A stretch of 51,002 bases of DNA from Candidatus Gastranaerophilales bacterium (GCA_944324835.1 CALUXV010000008.1:1-51002); one strand, 5' to 3'. Shown: positions 41,323-50,946, numbered from the stretch's first letter. Notes: generated by a model from the letters alone, not told the origin. Numbers and translations are program-made.

Positions 41323-41760
41323 CTAGCTTTCGATTTGCTGCGCAAGTTCAAAAGTTTTGTGTGTTAACTGCATTGTTTCGTGGTTAAGGATTCCACGGTT
41401 CAATTCAGTAAAGAAAGCTTTTTTAGAATTCAGTTTATTTTTCAAGAATTCATAAGCCACTTTAGGGTCGCATTTTGTACCGCAAGTAAATAAATCTACT
41501 GCAGCGTAGCCCAATTCAGGCCATGTATGTATTGATAAATGACTTTCGGCAATGATAACAACTCCACTAACTCCGAATGGTGAAAACATGTGGAAACATT
41601 TTTGTACAACTGTTGCACCACATTCAATTGCCGCATCTACCATATTATTTTCAATTCTGTCTTTGTTGTTTAAAATATTAGGGTCGCAGTCAAAGAATTC
41701 TGCTAATACGTGTCTTCCCAAGTGTTCGTCTGTTCCGTTAAAGTTATTAGTTATTTCCAA
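41323..41760 (-). CDS. speD: S-adenosylmethionine decarboxylase proenzyme
   Basis: About 145 residues. The proenzyme cleaves itself between Glu and Ser in [11 protein letters not shown] to make a pyruvoyl cofactor and then decarboxylates SAM for spermidine synthesis. Also seen: [27 protein letters not shown] and the catalytic Cys in [11 protein letters not shown]. This is the short prokaryotic type (class 1B). I choose a TTG start at 41760 because AAAGGAG is 9 bases upstream of it; a GTG at 41793 also in frame would lie before that ribosome site. A TGATATAAA-like -10 lies upstream. No spermidine synthase gene is nearby. Confidence 0.93.
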   Translation of the reverse strand: MEITNNFNGTDEHLGRHVLAEFFDCDPNILNNKDRIENNMVDAAIECGATVVQKCFHMFSPFGVSGVVIIAESHLSIHTWPELGYAAVDLFTCGTKCDPKVAYEFLKNKLNSKKAFFTELNRGILNHETMQLTHKTFELAQQIES

Positions 41761-41833
41761 TTCATTGGGCTCCTTTCTATATATGTAAGTCACAATTTAT
41801 ATCATATAATAAAAACGAAAAATTATAAATTTG

Positions 41834-42664
41834 CTAGTTAATAACGTTAAGATTGTTTAACTCTTTATGTGCTCTCTCAACAATTTCAATTGGTGGAATA
41901 TAGCTTTCTTCTTGGTTTTTGGTTGAGAAATAAATAAGATATTCTATATTTCCTGCGGGACCTTTTATTGATGAAAATGTCAGACCAAGAATTGTATAAC
42001 CAAGGTTATGTACACAATTGATAACATTTTCAATAACCATTATATGTGTTTTGGGATTTTTTACAACCCCGCCTTTTTCTATAAATTCTTTTCCTGCTTC
42101 AAATTGAGGTTTAATAAGGCAAATCATTTCATGAAATTCAGGATTTAAGAGTGTTTTAAGATTTGGCAGAGTCCTTTCCAGTGATATAAATGATAAATCT
42201 GACACGAGTAAATCAGCCATTGGCTCATTTTTAGAATAAATATCATCAGGTGAACAAATTTTAAGATTGGTTTTTTCAATTGTTTTTACTCGTTTATCAT
42301 TTCTTATTTTCCAGGCCAGTTGTCCGTAGCCTACATCTGCGGCATATACAAATTTTGCCCCTCTTTGTAACAGACAATCAGTAAAACCGCCTGTTGAAGC
42401 TCCTGCATCAAGGCAGATACGATCTTGAGGTGAAAACTCAAAAGCATCAAGAGCTTTTTGGAGTTTAAATCCCCCTCTGGATACGTATGGCATTGTTTTT
42501 ACCATAAACTCATACTCTTTTGTCGGATCAAGCTGGTATCCTGCTTTGGTGATTATTTCGTCACCAATTCTGACATCCCCTGCAATTATTGCAGCCGATG
42601 CTTTGCTTTTGTTCTCAAAATAACCTAAATCTACAAGTAATTTATCTAACCGTTCTTTTTTCAA
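41834..42664 (-). CDS. tlyA: TlyA-family rRNA 2'-O-methyltransferase
   Basis: 276 residues. N-terminal S4 RNA-binding domain (KKERLDKLLVDLGYFENKSKA) and an FtsJ-like methyltransferase domain: SAM-binding LDAGASTGGFTDCLLQ, AADVGYGQLAW, catalytic-region SDLSFISL, LIKPQFEAG and KGPAGNIEYL. TlyA methylates cytidine 2'-OH in 23S and sometimes 16S rRNA; the historic name hemolysin is not supported by the motifs. It overlaps tatD by four bases (ATGA), as last gene of the leftward run from 46300. Confidence 0.93.
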   Translation of the reverse strand: MKKERLDKLLVDLGYFENKSKASAAIIAGDVRIGDEIITKAGYQLDPTKEYEFMVKTMPYVSRGGFKLQKALDAFEFSPQDRICLDAGASTGGFTDCLLQRGAKFVYAADVGYGQLAWKIRNDKRVKTIEKTNLKICSPDDIYSKNEPMADLLVSDLSFISLERTLPNLKTLLNPEFHEMICLIKPQFEAGKEFIEKGGVVKNPKTHIMVIENVINCVHNLGYTILGLTFSSIKGPAGNIEYLIYFSTKNQEESYIPPIEIVERAHKELNNLNVIN

Positions 42665-43425
42665 ATTTTGAATACTCTTTCTGCATTTTGCGATGTTTTT
42701 ATCATTATATCGTCAACATTTTCATTTCTCAATTTCGCAATTTCTTCCGCTACAAACTTCACGTATGCCGGCTGATTTTCTTTTCCTCTATACGGAACAG
42801 GGGTAAGGTACGGTGAGTCTGTTTCAAGCATAAGATAATCAAGAGGTATCTCTTTTGCAACATCTTTCATTTTCTTCGCATTTTTAAATGTTACAACACC
42901 GCCAAGTGCTATGTACCATCCGCTTTTTACACATTCTCTCATCATTTCTACACTTCCCGAGAAACAATGAAATATAACATCTGATGTTTTATTAAATTCT
43001 TTTATAATATCTATGGAATCTTTGTGGGCTTCTCTATCGTGGACTACAATTGGCAGATTAAGTTCATTTGCTAATAGTATTTGTTTTTTGAATATTTCTT
43101 TTTGTTCTTCAACAAATGACTTATCCCAGTAATAATCAAGTCCTATTTCTCCTATTGCAACGACCTTAGAATTTTGCGCAAGTTCTTTTATTTTGTATTC
43201 TGTTTTATCATTCCAGGATTTGGCTTCTGAGGGGAAAATCCCTAACTGGCAATATATATTTTCATAAGATTCTGCAATTTTTATTATTTTTTCAAAATAT
43301 TTTTCTTCAACTGACGGAATAATAATCTTTTTTACTCCGTAAGCCAATGCATTTTGGATTATTTCATCAGGATTTTCTGCCATATCAATATGGGCATGAG
43401 TATCAATTAAATACGGTGTTTCCAT
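42661..43425 (-). CDS. TatD-family metal-dependent deoxyribonuclease
   Basis: 254 residues of the amidohydrolase fold. Ligands: DTHAHID at the N terminus, GEIGLDYYWD, VVHDREAHKDS, FHCFSGS and LETDSPYLTP. TatD enzymes are 3'-5' exonucleases or repair nucleases; the YabD/YcfH subgroup is found in most bacteria. Placed one base after the SPOR gene's stop, without its own clear ribosome site, and overlapping tlyA, it appears co-translated with both. Confidence 0.93.
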   Translation of the reverse strand: METPYLIDTHAHIDMAENPDEIIQNALAYGVKKIIIPSVEEKYFEKIIKIAESYENIYCQLGIFPSEAKSWNDKTEYKIKELAQNSKVVAIGEIGLDYYWDKSFVEEQKEIFKKQILLANELNLPIVVHDREAHKDSIDIIKEFNKTSDVIFHCFSGSVEMMRECVKSGWYIALGGVVTFKNAKKMKDVAKEIPLDYLMLETDSPYLTPVPYRGKENQPAYVKFVAEEIAKLRNENVDDIMIKTSQNAERVFKI

Positions 43426-43426
43426 T

Positions 43427-44137
43427 TTATTCTTGTACCATTCTTGCAGGGAAGTGATTTCTTCTTAGTTCATTTGTAAGGTTTTGTGCTTTTGTTACAT
43501 CGCTATATGAACCTACTTGAATAGTGTATGCTCCATTGCTTCCTGTTTTTACAAATGATGTAACACCAAGATTTGCATCTTGAATAATGCTTTGTGCAAC
43601 GCGGGCTTGTTCAAGTGTACTATAAGAACCGATATAAACCTTATAAACTGTTGTATGAACGGTTGCAGGAGCTTGTGATTTTACACCTTCAGGATGTTTG
43701 ATAGTATTTTGTTGCTCTGTTTGTGTCGGGAATGTAGTTTCTGAAGATGTAAATGAATTGTTTTCTCCATAAGGGTGAGAATAATCCTGGCCTCCAAATG
43801 TTTGTGTTTGAACTTCAGCATCATTATTATTTTGTGCTGCAAGTTCTTCTTCTTTTGTTTGAATAATATTTGGTGCTTGAGTTGAAGGAAGTTTATTATT
43901 ATCTTCCATTTGTATAAATTTAAGCCTGTTGTCTATGAGGTGTTTTACTCCAAGTCCTGATTCTTTGATATCTCCTTCATCATTTTCACCAATTGCTGTA
44001 TCAACACTGGAGAAAAGATGAACAGCAATTACGACAAACAAAATCAGCATCATGAAAAATGCGCCGAAAAATAGTTTTATATAGCTAGGTTTTTCTTCTA
44101 TTTGTTTAGAATTCTTTTTATAGTATTGATTTCCCAT
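43427..44137 (-). CDS. Membrane-anchored SPOR-domain protein
   Basis: About 236 residues: short cytoplasmic N terminus (GNQYYKKNSKQ), one membrane segment (LFFGAFFMMLILFVVIAVHLF, split over ~24-44), a Gln/Thr/Asn-rich periplasmic linker, and a C-terminal SPOR domain (VYKVYIGSYSTLEQARVAQ with TIQVGSYSDVTKAQNL). SPOR domains bind glycan strands stripped of stem peptides at division septa, so a role in division or wall remodelling is likely. The start at 44137 has GGGGAG just upstream; a longer frame from 44200 would overlap the DUF366 gene. Confidence 0.85.
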   Translation of the reverse strand: MGNQYYKKNSKQIEEKPSYIKLFFGAFFMMLILFVVIAVHLFSSVDTAIGENDEGDIKESGLGVKHLIDNRLKFIQMEDNNKLPSTQAPNIIQTKEEELAAQNNNDAEVQTQTFGGQDYSHPYGENNSFTSSETTFPTQTEQQNTIKHPEGVKSQAPATVHTTVYKVYIGSYSTLEQARVAQSIIQDANLGVTSFVKTGSNGAYTIQVGSYSDVTKAQNLTNELRRNHFPARMVQE

Positions 44138-44138
44138 T

Positions 44139-44699
44139 TTATACTCCCCGAACTTTAGTACTAGCCAGTTCAATATCTTTGAGTTCTTCTGCATAAGCAT
44201 TCATAACTTCTTGCGCAAACTCTTTTATATCTGTAATTCCTAGTTCGCTGGTTAGACCTGAAGCTTTAACAGGTGCACCATCTGAAATAATATTTAACCC
44301 TGTATGAATAAGAATTGATGTTGTGGATTTTGTTGCAATAGAAACAGATAATTTCTTATCTTCTATCATCAAATCATCACCATTTCTAACAACAAAAATT
44401 CCACGCTTTTCTAATAATTCTTTTATTATACAGATAAGTAATCTTTGTCTAAATACTCCTTCTACAAGATTAATATTAAATTGTTCAGTGATAAAGCTGA
44501 GCATTAATTTACTGTATATTGGTTCATTATTTATAACATCTTCTATATCAACCATTTCAGTAAGCTTAACTTCGCATTCACCGACAAAGGCAACAATTGC
44601 GTCACCTTGCATTTTAAAATTTTTATAAATCCAATGAGGTTGCAGTTGTGAGCCTATATATTTAATCTCCTCGTCAATAAACTTAGTTAACATCATCAA
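44139..44699 (-). CDS. DUF366-family protein
   Basis: 186 residues matching the DUF366 pattern: HWIYKNFKMQGDAIVAFVG, CEVKLTEMVDIEDV, FRQRLLICIIKELL, RNGDDLMI, KLSVSIATKSTTSILIHTGLN and a final ASTKVRG. The family is soluble and its reaction is not established. It overlaps queC by 17 bases; this neighbourhood suggests a link to 7-deazaguanine (preQ0/queuosine) metabolism. The start has three ATG codons in a row; AAAGG upstream fits the first. Confidence 0.8.
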   Translation of the reverse strand: MMMLTKFIDEEIKYIGSQLQPHWIYKNFKMQGDAIVAFVGECEVKLTEMVDIEDVINNEPIYSKLMLSFITEQFNINLVEGVFRQRLLICIIKELLEKRGIFVVRNGDDLMIEDKKLSVSIATKSTTSILIHTGLNIISDGAPVKASGLTSELGITDIKEFAQEVMNAYAEELKDIELASTKVRGV

Positions 44700-45357
44700 A
44701 TAAAACCTTTATATATTTCGTATCCCCATTTGCTAGCAATGCTTCTTTTAAATGTTTACAGGATTCACACTTCCCGCAATTTTTTTTACTTTTATTGTAG
44801 CAGCTTCTTGTTAATTCAAGAGGCATCTCCTTTTCTAACGCTAACTTTACTATATCATTTTTGTCCATGCTTATCAATGGGGCTACAACTTTAGGATTGC
44901 ATAATGTAGAATATTTAAAACAATCGGTCAAATTATCTGCAAATTCCTTGGTATTATCCGGAAATGTAATCCCTTCTTCTTTATTTGCCCCAAATATTAT
45001 GTGAGTAAAATTGTATGTATCTGCATATGATGCTGCGATATTTAAGAAAAGTCCGTTACGATTCGGAACCCACACTGCTTTGGCGCTGTATTCCGTATAG
45101 AGTTCATTTTCCGGAATATCTTTATTATCAACAAGAGCTGTTTTAGTAATAGCTTTTAAAAACGGAAGCTCTATAATTTCATGATTTATATTATAATATT
45201 TTGCAAGCTTCTTAGATGCGTTTATTTCTTGTTTTGCGGATTTCTGTCCGTAGTCAAATGTGAGTGCCAGAGTTATGTTGTATTCTTCCTTTACGGCTCC
45301 GAGACAAACAAGTGAATCCAGTCCTCCGGATAAAAGTATTATAGATTTCTTATTCAT
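44683..45357 (-). CDS. queC: 7-cyano-7-deazaguanine synthase
   Basis: About 224 residues. QueC turns 7-carboxy-7-deazaguanine into preQ0 using ATP and ammonia, on the route to queuosine in tRNA. Seen: the PP-loop LLSGGLDSLVCLG, TFDYGQKS, VPNRNGLFLNIAASYA, FGANKEE and the C-terminal zinc site (SCYNKSKKNCGKCESCK). The start at 45357 has GAGG and overlaps the HEAT gene by 8 bases. queD, queE and queF are not in the window. Confidence 0.95.
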   Translation of the reverse strand: MNKKSIILLSGGLDSLVCLGAVKEEYNITLALTFDYGQKSAKQEINASKKLAKYYNINHEIIELPFLKAITKTALVDNKDIPENELYTEYSAKAVWVPNRNGLFLNIAASYADTYNFTHIIFGANKEEGITFPDNTKEFADNLTDCFKYSTLCNPKVVAPLISMDKNDIVKLALEKEMPLELTRSCYNKSKKNCGKCESCKHLKEALLANGDTKYIKVLFDDVN

Positions 45358-46300
45358 CTTCTTCCTCGTATTCATCAATTAGATTTTGGGCTTCTTCCTT
45401 CAAATATTCGGAGTACTCTTCCGATTGTATAACTTCATCCAGTATATCTCTGCCTTCAAGATTATACATAGCAATTAGTGCATTTTTTTGAACTTCTTTA
45501 TCTTCATCTTTAAGGCTGTCTTTAATGATTTCAGATGCGTTTTCTGTGTCTGAATTCATAATCGCTTCGATTGCATTTATTCTTACCATTGGTGAGGAAT
45601 CAAGTAAGGACTTTTTTAAAGCTTTTTGAACTTTTTTATTATCAAGATTGAGTTTCCCGAGTGCTTCTATGACACGTTCTTTCAGAAAAGAAAATTTATC
45701 CAGAAAACCTTGTTTTGATTCTAAAATTGAAACAAGAGGATCTACAGCTCTCAAATCTCCGATTGCACCAAGTGCAGAAGCAGCAGATTCTTTCAAATAA
45801 ACAGATTTCTCATCTTCATCTTGTACCAAATCAATTAAAGGCGCAACTGCATATTTATCTCCGATTTTGCCTAATGCGTCTGCGCAGGCAAGCCTCACCT
45901 TGTAGTGTTCATCTTTATTATTAAGGCAGTATAACAAAGCTCCTACAACAGATGTATCTTTGTAGTTTGATATTGCTTTAGCGCATAAAACTCGTACATT
46001 AATAAGATCGTCTATTTCAATTTTTTGGCTTGCTTGATTTTTAGTTAATAATAAATCAACTAATGGACCTAATGTAGATTCATCTCTCAATTTATCTGCA
46101 CAGGCAATAACTATTGTTAATATCTTTGGATTATGAGCAATTGTTAAAATGTGATTATATATTTGAATTAATTCATACTTTTCATAGGAATTTTCAAGAT
46201 TTATAATATTTTGCACCACTTTATCTTGGTCGACATTCGTATCATCAATACCACAATCTTTTACAACTAAATCCACATCAATAAATCTCTTATCACTCAC
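45350..46300 (-). CDS. HEAT-repeat protein
   Basis: About 316 residues built of repeated helix pairs of the PBS-lyase HEAT type: VRLACADALGKIGDKYAVAP, KESAASALGAIGDLRAVDP, KERVIEALGKLN and VRINAIEAIMNSD. The repeats cover roughly residues 70-300 and the C terminus is very acidic (LIDEYEEEDE). It is a protein-binding scaffold; no lyase site is claimed. The start is probably the GTG at 46300, six bases after the -10 box of a good promoter, so the message would be leaderless; an in-frame TTG at 46315 lies upstream of the predicted transcription start and partly outside the mRNA. Confidence 0.8.
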   Translation of the reverse strand: MSDKRFIDVDLVVKDCGIDDTNVDQDKVVQNIINLENSYEKYELIQIYNHILTIAHNPKILTIVIACADKLRDESTLGPLVDLLLTKNQASQKIEIDDLINVRVLCAKAISNYKDTSVVGALLYCLNNKDEHYKVRLACADALGKIGDKYAVAPLIDLVQDEDEKSVYLKESAASALGAIGDLRAVDPLVSILESKQGFLDKFSFLKERVIEALGKLNLDNKKVQKALKKSLLDSSPMVRINAIEAIMNSDTENASEIIKDSLKDEDKEVQKNALIAMYNLEGRDILDEVIQSEEYSEYLKEEAQNLIDEYEEEDE

Positions 46301-46306
46301 ACCATA

Positions 46307-46335
46307 AAGATACAATAAACGAATGTTTTTATCAA
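46307..46335 (-). promoter_or_regulatory. Promoter of the HEAT-queC-DUF366 run
   Basis: On the minus strand TTGATA (46335-46330), 17 bases, TATCTT (46312-46307), then 6 bases to the GTG at 46300. Confidence 0.55.
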
Positions 46336-46347
46336 GATTTTTTGCAC

Positions 46348-46384
46348 AAAAAAACGGGAAATCGTGAGTAATTTCCCGCTTTTT
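46348..46384 (-). terminator. Terminator of the aminotransferase gene
   Basis: On the minus strand GCGGGAAAT, an 8-base loop, ATTTCCCG and then TTTTTTT, just after the stop at 46398. It separates this gene from the HEAT run. Confidence 0.9.
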
Positions 46385-46397
46385 ATATTTGATAATT

Positions 46398-47516
46398 TTA
46401 TGCTAATGTTTTAGCTTCTTCAACCAATTTAATTAATGTATTAGCTATTGTTTCTTGTTCTTCTCTTGTAAGTTCAGGGAACATTGGAAGTGACATAACA
46501 ATTTCTGTATTCTTTTCAGTAATCGGAAGAGAACCTTTACTCATGCCTAAATAAGCATTAACTTTTTGCAAGTGTAATGGGATTGGATAGTAAAGCATTG
46601 TACCAATACCTGCTTCATGCATTTTTTCAAAAATTTCATCTCTGTTAGGAATTTTAACAGTATATTGGTGATAGATACAATAAGTATCATCAAGTTCTTT
46701 TGGTGTTATTATATCTTCGCATTTTGAGAAAAGTTCATTATATATTGCTGCTTTTTCTCTGCGTTTTTTGTTCCATGAATCAAGATGCGGAAGTTTTACT
46801 CTTAAAATTGCGGATTGAATTTCGTCGAGTCTTGAGTTAACCCCGATTTCATCATGGTGATATCTAACTGCTCCTCCATGGTTTCTTAGTGCAATTACGC
46901 GGTCTTTTAGATGTTCAGCATTTGTAGTAATTAAACCGCCGTCTCCCATTGTTCCAAGATTTTTTGTCGGATAGAAACTAAAGCATCCGAAATCTCCGAA
47001 TGTTCCAACTTTTTTACCTTTATATTCAGCACCCATAGCCTGACATGCATCTTCAATAACATATAAATCATAACGTTTTGCAATATCCATAATTGCATCC
47101 ATATCACAAGGCTGCCCGTATAAGTGAACAGGAATAATTGCTTTTGTTTTTGGAGTAATTGCTGCTTCAATTTTCTTAGGATCAATATTGAATGTATCAG
47201 GATCAATATCAACAAATACAGGTTTTGCATTTACAATACCTATTGCTTCTGCAGTTGCAACGAAGGTAAATGCTGTTGTAATAACTTCATCTCCTGCTCC
47301 TATATCTAATGCTCTTAGTGCTAAATGCAATGCATCCGTACCGGAATTCAATCCGATTGCGTATTTAGCGCCTGTATATTCGGCTAACTCTTTTTCTAAT
47401 GATTTTGTGTTGTTTCCTAAAATATAAGATCCAGATCTTAATACTTCGCAAACAGCTTTTTCTATGTCAGTACCAATTTCTTGGTATTGGCGTTTTGAAT
47501 CAAAAATAGGTATCAT
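46398..47516 (-). CDS. DegT/DnrJ/EryC1/StrS-family sugar aminotransferase
   Basis: 372 residues, PLP-dependent enzyme that aminates nucleotide-linked keto sugars for surface polysaccharide. Landmarks: PIFDSKRQYQEIG, LNSGTDALHLALRALDIG, VITTAFTFVATAEAI, PVHLYGQPCDMD, VIEDACQAMGAEYKG, and the PLP Lys in FSFYPTKNLGTMGDGG, then NSRLDEIQSAILR. Length and motifs are standard for the family; the particular sugar cannot be told. GGGGAAG precedes the ATG. It is a single-gene unit with its own terminator. Confidence 0.92.
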   Translation of the reverse strand: MIPIFDSKRQYQEIGTDIEKAVCEVLRSGSYILGNNTKSLEKELAEYTGAKYAIGLNSGTDALHLALRALDIGAGDEVITTAFTFVATAEAIGIVNAKPVFVDIDPDTFNIDPKKIEAAITPKTKAIIPVHLYGQPCDMDAIMDIAKRYDLYVIEDACQAMGAEYKGKKVGTFGDFGCFSFYPTKNLGTMGDGGLITTNAEHLKDRVIALRNHGGAVRYHHDEIGVNSRLDEIQSAILRVKLPHLDSWNKKRREKAAIYNELFSKCEDIITPKELDDTYCIYHQYTVKIPNRDEIFEKMHEAGIGTMLYYPIPLHLQKVNAYLGMSKGSLPITEKNTEIVMSLPMFPELTREEQETIANTLIKLVEEAKTLA

Positions 47517-47596
47517 AAAACTTCCCCTTTTCTTAAACTAACCTTACTATTCTAGTTTATCACATGATATCTAGTTCTTTATATAACTTTAATATT

Positions 47597-47770
47597 TAGT
47601 GAATAGTGAAAAGTGAGGAGTGAATAGCTTCTGTTTTCTAGAATTTTTTCTATCAAACGGGAGTTTGGTGCAAAACTATTCCCCACTTTCAGGTTTTGTA
47701 AAACGAATATTTTTAAATATTCTTAATTTAAACGTCTACTTACTACTCACTATTCACTAATCACTTTTTA
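47597..47770. repeat. MITE-like element with AGTGA-heptamer inverted ends
   Basis: Left end TAGTGAATAGTGAAAAGTGA and on to 47627; right end (complement) AAAAAGTGATTAGTGAATAG over 47737-47770. Both are arrays of NNAGTGA units in opposite orientation around ~110 bases without an open frame. Confidence 0.65.
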
Positions 47771-47791
47771 TAACGTAACATGATTAAAAAC

Positions 47792-47821
47792 AAAAAAAAC
47801 TCCTCGTTGTTCGCAAGGAGT
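47792..47821 (-). terminator. Terminator of the leftward candidate small RNA
   Basis: On the minus strand ACTCCT, loop, AGGAGT and TTTTTTTG. It stands isolated from any gene stop on this strand. Confidence 0.85.
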
Positions 47822-47908
47822 AAAATTTGGAATTAGGAAGGGAATTAGGGTTTTGTCTCTCATTATTTAAACGTAATTCTTTTGTCTACTTAACGTTTAA
47901 ATTTACAT
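47792..47908 (-). ncRNA. Candidate small RNA, leftward (about 115 bases)
   Basis: Starts after the promoter core at 47909 and ends in an intrinsic terminator. It has a hairpin of arms TTTAAACGT (47866-47874) and ACGTTTAAA (47893-47901), a repeated AATTAGG(AAG)GG stretch, and no open frame with a ribosome site. The start is approximate. Confidence 0.6.
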
Positions 47909-47972
47909 CTTACATATATATAAAGTATATACTTTTATCCTAATTTCACTTGTTGTTTATATTGTTACAAAA
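47909..47972 (-). promoter_or_regulatory. Two-part promoter signature, leftward
   Basis: On the minus strand TTTTGTAACAA (47972-47962), exactly 32 bases, then TATACTTTATATATATGTAAG in two parts (47929-47909). Confidence 0.75.
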
Positions 47973-47987
47973 CTTAATATTATAAAA

Positions 47988-48051
47988 ATATGTAACAATA
48001 TATTTAATTTATGCAATTTATATATAACAAAATACTTTATATATATGTAAG
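47988..48051 (+). promoter_or_regulatory. Two-part promoter signature, rightward
   Basis: ATATGTAACAA (47988-47998), exactly 32 bases, then AATACTTTATATATATGTAA and G (48031-48051). It is divergent from the previous site with the two boxes only 15 bases apart. Confidence 0.75.
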
Positions 48052-48160
48052 CGTTGAGCTTAGAAAAAAGATTTCATACATAACCTACACACACTAACCT
48101 TCTACACACGAGGAATTACACAAAAAATTCCAGCCTTCCTTTTTCGGAAGGTTTTTTTTG
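48052..48160 (+). ncRNA. Candidate small RNA, rightward (about 110 bases)
   Basis: Bounded by the promoter core and a perfect intrinsic terminator (CCTTCC 48134-48139, GGAAGG 48146-48151, eight T). Contains C/A-rich repeats (CTACACACACTAAC, CTACACACGAGG) that are unusual for this genome and look single-stranded. No open frame with a ribosome site. Confidence 0.6.
48134..48160 (+). terminator. Terminator of the rightward candidate small RNA
   Basis: CCTTCC-tttttc-GGAAGG followed by TTTTTTTT. No gene on the plus strand ends nearby, so it belongs to a separate transcript. Confidence 0.9.
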
Positions 48161-48324
48161 TGCTACGCACGTAGACAGGTTTCGTTTTGTTTCTAGATTC
48201 CAAGTTATATTTTTTTATCTTGTTACGTTGAAAGTTCGGTTTTGCGTTTTTACAAATGATTAAGTTATTAAGCCGTTTTTAGAGTACTATCTCCTTGAGA
48301 AGAGGGATAGGTGAGGTGTAAAAC

Positions 48325-48356
48325 AAACCGGCTCGAAAACAAAATCGAGCCGGTTG
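48325..48356 (-). terminator. Terminator of groEL
   Basis: AACCGGCTCG (48326-48335) and CGAGCCGGTT (48346-48355), a perfect 10-base stem, 33 bases after the groEL stop on the minus strand, followed by TGTTTTA. Confidence 0.85.
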
Positions 48357-48388
48357 TTATTTTTATTTAGAATGAGTCAGTTTGATTA

Positions 48389-50092
<1,704 letters not shown>

Positions 50093-50449
50093 CTATTCAC
50101 TCTTTTTTGTTTTTAAATATCTTTTTAATCCACTGAGTAGTTTAAATAAATCATTTATATCTTCAAATAAATTATCTAAGTTCGTGATATAACCTAATTG
50201 TTCGGATATGATTAACTGTGTTTCAAGTTCTGCAAGAGAACCATATGCAATATCAAAAAATCTTATACTGTCTTTATCTGAATTTCTTGCACAACCTTCT
50301 GCAATATTTGATGGAATGGAAACTGCAGCTCTGCGCATTTGGCTGGATAATCCAAATTTTTCATCTACAGGAAAAGTTTGAGTGATTTTGTAAATCTTAG
50401 ACACAAATTCAATAGATTTTTTCCAAACATCAAGTCTTTTATGGTTCAT
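50093..50449 (-). CDS. Four-helix-bundle protein (S23 / IVS-encoded type) inserted between groES and groEL
   Basis: 118 residues of the S23 four-helix-bundle family, first known from intervening sequences in 23S rRNA genes. Landmarks: HKRLDVWKKSIEFVSKIY, FGLSSQMRRAAVSIPSNIAEG and the Gly-Ser-Leu-x-Glu motif YGSLAELETQL. Biochemical role unknown; an RNA- or nucleic-acid-related role is assumed from the rRNA cases. It is flanked on both sides by inverted AGTGA-heptamer arrays like those of the MITE-like elements at 41159 and 47597, which indicates arrival as a mobile unit. The ribosome site GGTGAGA is usable, so it would be expressed with the chaperonins. Confidence 0.88.
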   Translation of the reverse strand: MNHKRLDVWKKSIEFVSKIYKITQTFPVDEKFGLSSQMRRAAVSIPSNIAEGCARNSDKDSIRFFDIAYGSLAELETQLIISEQLGYITNLDNLFEDINDLFKLLSGLKRYLKTKKSE

Positions 50450-50468
50450 ATTTTCTCACCATATAGGT

Positions 50469-50497
50469 CTAATCACTATTCACTACTCACACGTCAC
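50469..50497. repeat. AGTGA-heptamer array, groES side of the S23 gene
   Basis: On the minus strand TGACGTGTGAGTAGTGAATA and on to GTGATTAG, beginning in the groES stop codon (CAG TGA). It is opposite in orientation to the array at 50061-50092. Confidence 0.75.
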
Positions 50498-50781
50498 TGA
50501 ATAACAGCCAATGCGTCTTTGATTGATAAGATTTTATATTCAACACCGTCCATTTTGATATCAGTTCCGGCATATTTAGCATAAAGAATTACATCACCTA
50601 CTTTTACATCCATAGGTTCTCTTTCACCGTTGTCATTAAATTTACCTTCTCCTACTGCAACAACTTCACCTTTTTGAGGTTTTTCTTTAGCACTGTCAGG
50701 AATAAAAATTCCGCCTGAAGTTTGCTCTGTATCTTCTATAACTTTAATAACTATTCTGTCCATTAACGGTTTAATGCTCAT
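50494..50781 (-). CDS. groES: Co-chaperonin GroES (10 kDa)
   Basis: 95 residues, full length. [20 protein letters not shown], the mobile loop [25 protein letters not shown], and [15 protein letters not shown] are all typical. It caps the GroEL ring. AGGAGG stands before the ATG. No CIRCE (HrcA) inverted repeat was found in the 220 bases upstream, so heat-shock control is not by the standard site, or acts further away. Confidence 0.98.
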   Translation of the reverse strand: MSIKPLMDRIVIKVIEDTEQTSGGIFIPDSAKEKPQKGEVVAVGEGKFNDNGEREPMDVKVGDVILYAKYAGTDIKMDGVEYKILSIKDALAVIQ

Positions 50782-50880
50782 AATATCCTCCTTTTTAATA
50801 TAACAATATAAATGTATACCAAAATCCTTAAAATCTTAATTATCTTAATGAAAAATTAATTATTAATACCTAATGTTAAG

Positions 50881-50946
50881 TTTTGTAAACAAACATAAAT
50901 CAAAAAGTCAATTTTATAAAATAAAAATACTTTATATACATGTAAA
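50881..50946 (+). promoter_or_regulatory. Two-part promoter signature near the right edge
   Basis: TTTTGTAAACAA (50881-50892, one inserted base) and AATACTTTATATACATGTAA (50926-50945), 33 bases apart. It points right, away from groES, into sequence cut by the window edge. Confidence 0.5.

Larger units (their letters stand above)
47517..48388. other. Long intergenic region with repeat element and two divergent small-RNA units
   Basis: About 870 bases without a supported protein gene. From left to right: an AGTGA-heptamer inverted-repeat element (47597-47770), a leftward candidate RNA (47792-47908), two divergent two-part promoters (47909-48051), a rightward candidate RNA (48052-48160), then A/T-rich DNA with a TACACCTCACC-type hairpin at 48291-48325 and the groEL terminator. 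Confidence 0.6.
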
